Part shown: positions 1 through 6,700 of the stretch, one piece after another
Numbering within the stretch: the stretch's first letter is position 1
Layout: every line of letters begins with the position of its first letter
From: SIG636 sp045604285
GTDB taxonomy: Bacteria > Bacillota > Clostridia > Oscillospirales > CAG-382
Direction: 5' to 3'
DNA: 21,352 nucleotides
Assembly (NCBI GenBank): GCA_045604285.1
Contig: JAZUNS010000017.1
Location: forward strand, 1 to 21,352
The notes under the pieces: model-generated
What the model was told of the DNA's origin: nothing
Seen by the model: only the letters and a program-made list of their open reading frames with translations
Database searches by the model: none
Program-made: the position numbers and the translations under genes

Positions 1-678
1 TGCATCGTACCATTCGTTACCAACGTGGCTATTCAGATAAACCTGAAGAAGGCTTGCGTGGGATTCTGCGTCTGCAGCGAGAATGGAGTCGTTTGCATAG
101 TAGTAAACGCCTACGATATACTTGGTGCCGTCAAGCTCGAAGGTAACGTACTCGTCATTGTACTTGGGGAACTCAATACCTGCGCCTGCGCTGATCACAG
201 CGGGTTGGCTGACAGGAGCGAGTTTTGCAAGAGTATCCGCATTAAGGTCGGAATCAACGAGCATTACGTCGGAGCCGATAGGATTTGCCCACTCGCCGTT
301 AACTTTTTTCATCTCGAAAGCGAAAACGGTACGGATATAAGCGGGAGAAACACCAATGTTTTCCACGGTTACAACCTTGTCAACAACGTTGATATCGTTG
401 GAAAATGCATCATAAGAAGTTCCGTCGTTATCAACGATGGTGTCGGTATAGCCGTCGGAGGGATTGCCGGTTACGGGGAAAAGGCCCTTGTCGTTTTCAA
501 AAACTTCAAGAGAGCCGTCTTCGCCGCGCTGATATTCGTTTTGAACGATATCAACCTTGCCGACAGTCATTACGTTCTTGTTATATTCGGTGTCCTTGAA
601 ATATGCGAGGGTTGCGTTAACCGCACCTACGCAAAGGAGAACAGCCGCAAGAACAAGTATAAATATTTTCTTTTTCAC
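1..678 (-). CDS. TasA/camelysin-like SipW-dependent secreted protein (3' end off window)
   Basis: The fourth substrate-like gene of the sipW operon; 226 codons are visible and the C-terminus lies beyond the left edge. The start is a GTG at 678-676, chosen because AGGAG sits 7 bases upstream at 690-686 and the frame opens directly into a signal peptide (KKKIFILVL...). A SipW-type junction follows: NATLA|YFKD around residue 25, then NKNVMTVGKVDI. The mature part has VDKVVTVENIGVSPAYIRT near the middle, an element seen in other secreted proteins with SipW-type signals, and ends in the window with LLQVYLNSHVGNEW. It is clearly more diverged than its three upstream paralogues. TasA and camelysin relatives form extracellular fibres or matrix proteins; that role here is inferred. 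It is transcribed with the genes to its right, after a 65-base gap. Confidence 0.85.
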   Translation of the reverse strand, partial: MKKKIFILVLAAVLLCVGAVNATLAYFKDTEYNKNVMTVGKVDIVQNEYQRGEDGSLEVFENDKGLFPVTGNPSDGYTDTIVDNDGTSYDAFSNDINVVDKVVTVENIGVSPAYIRTVFAFEMKKVNGEWANPIGSDVMLVDSDLNADTLAKLAPVSQPAVISAGAGIEFPKYNDEYVTFELDGTKYIVGVYYYANDSILAADAESHASLLQVYLNSHVGNEWYDA

Positions 679-743
679 GCGATTTCTCCTATTATTTGCA
701 ATCAAATTTCAGAAAACAAGCGTAAACACTTTGGACGTCTCGG

Positions 744-1412
744 CTATGAAGCTTGAACGTTGCCGCTTACTGCAGTATAAGCACTCCAAACGTCGGATTC
801 AAAGCCTGCCTGCTGAATTGCGTATGAACTGAACACAAGGTTAGTTAAAGCGCCTTCGTTCGTAGCAGCATCCAAGTCATCTTCGGTTATTGCATCGTCA
901 ACAATAATCTTATTATTGGTAATGATGGGCTTTGCATTAAGAGTGTCTGTCTTAGGAACGGATACGTAATACACGTAATCGCCTTTAGAATCCTTGCCTA
1001 AATAAGTCCAATCTGCAATAGAAAACGAAAGACCGTAGTCCACAGCAGGTTCTCCCGCTGCGCCAAGCTTATAAAAGAAGTTTTCGTTATCAGTGGTGGT
1101 CCACCCATCAGCGGTCATGGTTACGAAAACGTATGCGTCCACAAGCTTATCTCTGTCATTTTCGTTTGGAACAAAAGAAACAGAGGGGTCTTTAGTAATG
1201 TCGATACCGGGAACAACGAGATATTCGTTTTTGTCAGAATCGGCGTCAGAATCGTTATCGGTTTCGCTAAGGTCAAGGTCGCCGATGTCTGCTGCAACGA
1301 AGGTATTGGTTACTGCGTTGTCGCTATCCTGAAGGAAAGCTATCGTCGTACCCATGGTGAACACGAATACGAGCATCAAAGAAATGGCGAGAATTAAACT
1401 TTTTTTGTTCAT
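744..1412 (-). CDS. TasA/camelysin-like SipW-dependent secreted protein
   Basis: A 222-residue secreted protein, third substrate-like gene after sipW. The N-terminus is a signal peptide (MNKKSLILAISLML...) ending in GTTIA|FLQD at residue 25, then the family hallmark AVTNTF. A strongly acidic stretch follows (SETDNDSDADSDKNEY, about residues 50-65), then a VPGIDITKDPSV block matching the KLIP..TY.KDP block of the two upstream paralogues. The C-terminal YAIQQAGF matches their YA(I/V)Q.(D)GF. AAGGAG precedes the ATG at normal spacing. TasA-type proteins are released by SipW and polymerise into biofilm fibres in Bacillus; a matrix or surface role here is inferred from the signal and operon context. 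No catalytic motif is visible, so the peptidase activity once claimed for camelysin is not supported. Confidence 0.87.
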   Translation of the reverse strand: MNKKSLILAISLMLVFVFTMGTTIAFLQDSDNAVTNTFVAADIGDLDLSETDNDSDADSDKNEYLVVPGIDITKDPSVSFVPNENDRDKLVDAYVFVTMTADGWTTTDNENFFYKLGAAGEPAVDYGLSFSIADWTYLGKDSKGDYVYYVSVPKTDTLNAKPIITNNKIIVDDAITEDDLDAATNEGALTNLVFSSYAIQQAGFESDVWSAYTAVSGNVQAS

Positions 1413-1462
1413 AAAATTCTCCTTAATGTGTCAACTGAAAAATTCGCTTAAATGCATTAAGC

Positions 1463-2149
1463 TTAATCTGCCTGGTCCCAATCGATTTCGCCCCAAGCCT
1501 CAACAGCAGAGCTAAAGCCGTCCTTCTGGATTGCATAAGCATAAACTTTAAGTGAGTGGGTGTCATCGATAGTGGTAACGTCAGCATTATCCTTTACGGT
1601 GATTTCATCAAAAACCTTGTAGCTCTTAACTGTACCGTTATTATCGGTATCATCGTCAAGGTTACTACCCGTTACGGTGCCGCCATCGCGGGTATAAACC
1701 CAAACGTTTGCAACGTCGTCGAGAAGTTCCCAACCGTTTGCGATCATCTGGTTTGCGATGGTCTTGTGGCCCTCAATATCGGCATCGATAAGATAGCTGT
1801 CAATATTGCTTTCTATCTTTACAAAAAGGTAGCTTTCTTCACTTGCTGCGGTAAGGCGAATAGTAGGGTCCTTTATGTAGGTGTTGGAGGGGATAAGCTT
1901 GTATTCGTTAGCGTCAACGCGCTGGTTGGTTCCGCTGGCTTCGTCAGTTTCGGAACTTTCGCCATCGCGGTACACGAGATTACCGTACTTATCAACCTCT
2001 GCCTCGTCCAGGTCTATTTCTACATTACCGTAGGTAAAGGTGTTGGTTACTACATTGGAGATATCCTGCAAATAAGCGAAGGTTGCGCCAATTGTTACGC
2101 CCAGAAGCAATACCATTGCTACTGTAAATACAACAATTTTTTTGTTCAT
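1463..2149 (-). CDS. TasA/camelysin-like SipW-dependent secreted protein
   Basis: A 228-residue secreted protein, second substrate-like gene. The signal peptide ends in GATFA|YLQD at residue 25 and is followed by VVTNTFTYGNVEIDLDE. Central block ANEYKLIPSNTYIKDP and SEESYLFVKIE closely match the gene at 2166-2762 (ANEYKLIPNHTYVKDP, SEESWLFVKV), so these two are the closest pair. An acidic insertion (SSETDEASGTNQ) and a DDDTDNNG loop are extra. The C-terminal YAIQKDGFS..AVEAW is shared with the paralogues. AGGAG lies 6 bases before the ATG. The gap to the upstream gene is only 16 bases, so the two are surely cotranscribed. Function inferred as an extracellular matrix or fibre component. Confidence 0.9.
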   Translation of the reverse strand: MNKKIVVFTVAMVLLLGVTIGATFAYLQDISNVVTNTFTYGNVEIDLDEAEVDKYGNLVYRDGESSETDEASGTNQRVDANEYKLIPSNTYIKDPTIRLTAASEESYLFVKIESNIDSYLIDADIEGHKTIANQMIANGWELLDDVANVWVYTRDGGTVTGSNLDDDTDNNGTVKSYKVFDEITVKDNADVTTIDDTHSLKVYAYAIQKDGFSSAVEAWGEIDWDQAD

Positions 2150-2165
2150 AGAAATCTCCTAACTA

Positions 2166-2762
2166 TTATGCTTTGGGAACGAAGTTGCAGGGAGCTGCTG
2201 CCCATGCTGCTGCAGAGGTGCTGAAGCCGTCTGCCTGAACTGCATAAGCCATAACGGTGATGGTATTGCCGTTATAATTGGAAACGTCAGCGTCTGCCTT
2301 GATCTTGAAGTTTTCGAACACAGTGATGTTATCGCCTGCGTTAACCTTGGTGTTGTAAGCCCAAATTTCGGTTTCATCATCAACCAAGGTCCAACCATTA
2401 TCGGTCATCTGAGCTGCTACGGTAGCATCATCCTGGATAGCTTCAATGCCGTCAACAACTTTAACGAAAAGCCAGCTTTCTTCACTGCCTGCTGCTACGT
2501 GAACGATAGGATCCTTAACGTAGGTGTGGTTAGGAATAAGCTTGTATTCGTTAGCGATTACGCGGGTTTCGCCATCCTTAACACCGTAAACGTCAACGTC
2601 GGTTTCATCCAAAGTGATCTCAACCTTACCAACGGTAAAGGTATTGGTCACCTGAGCGGTCTGACTGGTGAGGTATGCAAGAGTACCCATAACGGAAAGG
2701 ACGCATACCAAAACCATTGCAACTACTATCATCATCGCTTTAACAAACTTGTTGTTTTTCAT
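2166..2762 (-). CDS. TasA/camelysin-like SipW-dependent secreted protein, first after sipW
   Basis: A 198-residue secreted protein. The ATG at 2762 is chosen over the in-frame upstream extension because AAAGGAG lies 8 bases before it and the N-terminus then starts as a signal peptide (MKNNKFVKAMMIVVAMVLVC). The junction is MGTLA|YLTS near residue 29, then AQVTNTFTVGKVEITLDE, the classic start of a mature TasA-like protein. Mid-protein blocks ANEYKLIPNHTYVKDP and SEESWLFVKV, and C-terminal YAVQADGFSTSAAAW, are shared with its neighbours. It is shorter than Bacillus TasA (about 260). It follows sipW by 65 bases containing a tight GC hairpin. Likely the principal substrate of the neighbouring SipW-type peptidase (inference from adjacency and signal type). 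Confidence 0.9.
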   Translation of the reverse strand: MKNNKFVKAMMIVVAMVLVCVLSVMGTLAYLTSQTAQVTNTFTVGKVEITLDETDVDVYGVKDGETRVIANEYKLIPNHTYVKDPIVHVAAGSEESWLFVKVVDGIEAIQDDATVAAQMTDNGWTLVDDETEIWAYNTKVNAGDNITVFENFKIKADADVSNYNGNTITVMAYAVQADGFSTSAAAWAAAPCNFVPKA

Positions 2763-2803
2763 GCTATATTCTCCTTTCTTTAGAATTTGGATCTTATTTT
2801 TTA

Positions 2804-2814
2804 CCCCGCCGGGG
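2804..2814 (-). other. Tight GC hairpin between sipW and the first substrate gene
   Basis: The sequence CCCCGCCGGGG forms a 4-bp all-GC stem with a 3-base loop in the 65-base gap. On the transcribed (minus) strand it is followed by an A-rich tract, not T-rich, so it is not a standard intrinsic terminator. It could act as an mRNA-stabilising 5' structure for the substrate genes or as a weak attenuator. The stem is short, so this is low confidence. Confidence 0.3.
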
Positions 2815-2827
2815 CATATCCACAAAA

Positions 2828-3403
2828 TTATTCTTGTGCGGAAACTTCCATTACCTTTTCTTCAGAAGCTTCATCACTGCTTTTTTTGTCGCCCTTTTCT
2901 TTATCGGACTTATCGGGGAAAAGTATATCCGGCAAGAAAACGAGAAGCAGAAGCAATACACCGAAAGCTATTGCAATATAGGTGCCGGGAGGGTTTTTAA
3001 TAAACTCTGCCAAATAGCCCAAATACGGAACGGTAAAATGAACCTTGCCCACAAGATTGTTTTGATGCACGGGCATTGCGTCGGCAGTTTCGTTATTGGT
3101 GCCCTTGGTGTAGTAACGGTAAATGCCTTTATCTTCATCTACCTTTATAACGCGGTGGGTAACAACCTTTTCGCCATCGGTAACAAAGGTTATATCGTCG
3201 CCCTCTTTAACCTCGTGAGGCTTAAGCTCTTTAACGTAAACTAAAGCGCCGACATGTATATCAGGCTCCATAGAGCCGGAAACTACCGTAAATACTTGAT
3301 AGCCTATCAAGCGAACGCCCGCCAAAAGGATTGCTGCCACAAGCACAAGACCGATAAGCAACCATGTTACTGCGTTCAGTGCGTTCTTTACACTTTTATT
3401 CAT
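2828..3403 (-). CDS. sipW: SipW-type (ER-type) signal peptidase I
   Basis: A 191-residue membrane protease, almost exactly the length of Bacillus SipW. One transmembrane segment lies at about residues 12-34. Box B is SGSMEP with the catalytic Ser at 44. The general base is His83 in VVTHRV, the Ser/His arrangement of archaeal/ER-type signal peptidases rather than the Ser/Lys of ordinary LepB. Box E-like KGTNNETADAMPV follows at about residues 100-112. A second hydrophobic segment is near residues 140-162, then a highly charged cytoplasmic-type tail (DKSDKEKGDKK...). AGGAGG lies 6 bases before the ATG. It is first in the operon, directly ahead of four proteins with SipW-type signals, so its expected job is to cleave them during Sec export. 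Catalytic class is seen; substrate pairing is inferred. Confidence 0.95.
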   Translation of the reverse strand: MNKSVKNALNAVTWLLIGLVLVAAILLAGVRLIGYQVFTVVSGSMEPDIHVGALVYVKELKPHEVKEGDDITFVTDGEKVVTHRVIKVDEDKGIYRYYTKGTNNETADAMPVHQNNLVGKVHFTVPYLGYLAEFIKNPPGTYIAIAFGVLLLLLVFLPDILFPDKSDKEKGDKKSSDEASEEKVMEVSAQE

Positions 3404-3448
3404 AAATTCCTCCTAAATTAGGTAGCTTTAAACATTTATCATAAGACA

Positions 3449-3476
3449 AGTATAGCACTACCCCAAAAAAAATCAA
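3449..3476 (-). promoter_or_regulatory. Sigma-A-type promoter for the sipW operon
   Basis: Read on the minus strand, TTGATT (3476-3471) and TATACT (3454-3449) are separated by 16 bases. The -10 is a 5/6 match and the -35 a 4/6 match. The predicted start lies about 35-40 bases before the sipW ATG, leaving room for its AGGAGG site. Confidence 0.6.
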
Positions 3477-3705
3477 GTGGTTATTAAAAGTTTTGTATAC
3501 ATAAACAATCCGAGCTTTATTTTTTTAGGCAAAATGCCGATAGAATATGCAAATTATTGCTTGTAAATTTAAAATGCACAAGATGTAGCTGATAGTTTTA
3601 AGGAAAAACGGAGGGGTTTGATCAAAACGCACGCCTTATTTTGTTAATTTCCACCAAATTTGCACCTGCGCATTTCAGCGTTTTGGATATTTTGTTCTAT
3701 TTCTA

Positions 3706-3734
3706 TTGACTTTGGCAAATTGTATATTTATAAT
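3706..3734 (+). promoter_or_regulatory. Sigma-A-type promoter for the GDPD-dockerin gene
   Basis: TTGACT (3706-3711) and a perfect TATAAT (3729-3734) are separated by 17 bases. This is one of the best promoter matches in the window. The predicted start is about 44 bases before the GTG start at 3785. Confidence 0.75.
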
Positions 3735-3784
3735 GTAAGCAGTGTTTTACACAACGATATTTTCATGGAGGGCGCGGTATTTCC

Positions 3785-6700
3785 GTGGGGAAAAATATGA
3801 AAAACAAACTGTTTAAACTTATGGTTTCATTTGCGTTGATATTTTCGATGCTGATTTGGGCGCCGCCTGCCGGATACGTTCAAGCGGTAGGTACGGGGAT
3901 AAGCTGCAACGTTTCCTTTACAAAGCCCGCTATATGCTGTGACGTGGGGCAGACTGCCCTGCTTGCTCAATGCGGGGTTCAGTTTTCCGCCGCTTTGCCC
4001 ATGGTAACAAGCGATATTACGTGGAAGTACGGTAACGAGACGGTTACCGAGTTTACGCCGGATGCGGCGGGGGTTTATGCTCTTACCGCCACGGCAAACG
4101 GCAACACCGCCACGGTATACGTTGTTGCCAAGGAGGCAAGCGCTGACGAGTACGTGCTTTACAGCAACGATTTTACAAGTGCGCCTACAGACCTGCGGGT
4201 TATTCAGCAATCAAGCGGGGCTACCGTAACCCACAGCAACGGCACCTACGTGCTTAATGCGTCCAACGCCACCGGCTCTTATATCAGAGTGCTGATGCCA
4301 TCGTTTTTGGATGCCTTTGGCGATGCCGTATTCACCGCCAGAATCAAGGTTACCAACGCCACCGACGCTAAAAAGTGGGGTGCGCTGATGTACAGAGTGC
4401 AAAACGGCAACTACCCCTATATGCAGGCGTGTATAAGATATGATTCTACCGCGGAGAACGGTATGGAGCTATCCCACAAGGACGAAAACAACAGCTGGGA
4501 TGTTTACCGTTGCGGCGGGTTTGACGAGTTTATTACAAACGGCTACAACGTGGTATCCGTTGCCGCAGACGGGGTTGCAAGCAAGCTTTCCGTTAACGGC
4601 AAGGAGGTGCTTAGCTATTCCGCCACCCATTACGACGTGGGCGCCTTTGGCTTGCACGTGCGTGCCGCCACACTTACGGTGGATTCTGTAAAAATAACCC
4701 TTGCGCCCAACGAATCCAACGTAAAAAGCGCCAAGGTAGGCTTTGCAAAGCCCGCTTTGCGCTGCGATATGGGTGACACCGTAAAGCTTAGCGACTGTGC
4801 GGTTCAATTTTCCGCAAATGCCCTTTACACCAAGGGCAACAGCTTGACGTGGACTCTTAACGGCGCCACCGTTACTGAGTTTACCCCCACCGCCCCCGGC
4901 GTTACCGCATTGCAGGTAAGCAACGGCAGCGTTACCAAAACGGTTTATGTGGTGGCAAGGGCGCTGTACGAAAGCGAATACGTCCTTTACTACAATGATT
5001 TTACCTCTGCGCCCGGAGATTTCAGAGTGGTTCAGCAAACCAGCGGCACCACCGTTACCCACAGCGCAAGTGCAGGTACCTATACCATAAACGCTTCGGC
5101 TTCCAACACCAATTACGGCAGAGTGCTTTTGCCTGCCTGGTTGGACGTGTTTGGCGACCTTAAGTTTGAAGCAAAGCTTATGCAAAGCGGGCAGAATACG
5201 GAGAAAAACTGGTCTTCTTTAATGTACCGTGTTCAAAACACCGATTATCCGTATATGCAGGTATGTATGCGCTACAACGCCGCCCTGACCAACGGGCTTG
5301 AAATAGCCGAAAGAACCACCGGCGACATCTGGAGCGTAAAGGTGGAAGGCACCTATGCCGACAAGCTTGCCGATTACAACGTGGTAGCCTTGGTTGCCAA
5401 GGCGAACAGCACCGTATATTGGATAAATGAAGAAAAGGTTTTGGAATACAACGCCACCCCCTACGTTGCGGGCGGATTGGGCCTGCAGGCTAAGGGGCTT
5501 AGCATTACCGTGGATTACGTAAAGGTAAGCCTTGGTGAGACAACCGCTGAGGAGGACGGCTACGTAAGCTGTGCGGTAAGCTATACCTCCCCCGCTATTT
5601 GCTGTGATGCGGGTCAGACGGTGTTGCTTTCCGACTGTCCCGTGCAGTTTGGCTACGGAGTATCACCCGTTAACGGCACCGACGTGGTGTGGAAGAAGGA
5701 CGGCGCAGTTATTACCGAGTTTGAAGCCACCGAGGGTATCCACGAGCTTACAGCCGTATACGGCAACAAGACCATGCGTGTGTTTGTGGTGGCAAAGAAG
5801 ACCACCGCATCGGAATACGTTTTGTACTACAACGATTTTTCCGCAGACCCCTCCTCTCAGTTCAGAGCCATCGAGGGCAAAGGCACCTTCAGCTCCGGCA
5901 CTTACGTGCTTAACGCATCAGCCTCTAAGGATACTTACGTAAGAGTGCTGCTGCCCGAATATCTTGACGTTTTCGGTGACTATACCTATACCGCAAGCGT
6001 AAAGTTTACCTCCCCTGTGGACAACACAAAATGGGGCGCCATGATGTACCGTGTGCAAAATGCAAACCTGCCGTTTTTGCAGGGCTGTATACGATATGAC
6101 GCCACCGCCTCCAACGGAACCGAGCTTTCCCAGCGCACAGCCGACGCCACCTGGACCGTTACCCAAAAGGGTGCTTATACGGGCCTTACGGCAAACGCTT
6201 TTAATACCGTAAAGATAGATTCCTACGGCAAGACCTCTACCCTTAGCATAAACGGCACCACGGTGCTTACCGAGACGGCAACACCTTTTCAAAGAGGCGG
6301 CTTGGGCTTTTATGCAAGAGGGCTTGTTATGACCTTGGATTACGTTAAGGTAACCGTCCCCGGCAACAGCGCCGTAACGGACCTTTACACCCTACCCGGT
6401 GAATATGCCGACGTAAGGGATCCCGAAACGGGCATTTCCATTGCGCCCGCCCTTATTACCGAAATTAAAACCCAAGCGGACTTTGACAATATAGCTTACG
6501 ATACCCCCGCCGTTGCCATAATGACCTATGACGTAGTAAACGGCACGCCCAAAATTGTGTTTGCTGACGGCAGCGCAACCCCCGAAGCGGCACTAAGCAA
6601 GCTTGGCGGCGTTATAATACCTGCCTTTAGAATAGGCGACAACACCGACGCAGACAGCCTTGCGGCGTTCCTTACGAGCACCAATCGCAGAGACGCTTAT

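Larger units (their letters stand above)
3404..3784. other. Divergent intergenic region between the sipW operon and the GDPD-dockerin gene
   Basis: This 381-base AT-rich gap holds no credible gene. It contains a leftward promoter near 3449-3476 and a rightward promoter at 3706-3734, about 230 bases apart. The stretch between them carries TTTTGTATACAT at 3491-3502, with a GTATAC palindrome, and a TTTGATCAAA palindrome near 3617-3626. Either could be a regulator site. I looked for a c-di-GMP riboswitch core and saw none. Confidence 0.6.

Noticed and set aside
25..756. Long plus-strand open frame over the left edge (243 codons)
   Set aside because: It lies opposite the GTG-started TasA-like gene, which has a ribosome site, signal peptide and family motifs. 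The plus frame has none of these.
3404..3784. c-di-GMP riboswitch controlling the matrix genes
   Set aside because: The expected conserved core could not be found on either strand, and both predicted leaders are under about 50 bases.
4469..5185. Minus-strand open frame of 238 codons inside the large GDPD gene
   Set aside because: It is a shadow of a GC-rich, stop-poor coding strand, with Gly/Cys/His-rich low-quality protein and no ribosome site. The plus frame has clear domains throughout.
3900..6360. Repeats as a CRISPR array or recent tandem duplication
   Set aside because: The repeat unit is ~830 bases, entirely coding and well diverged, so it is a protein module expansion.
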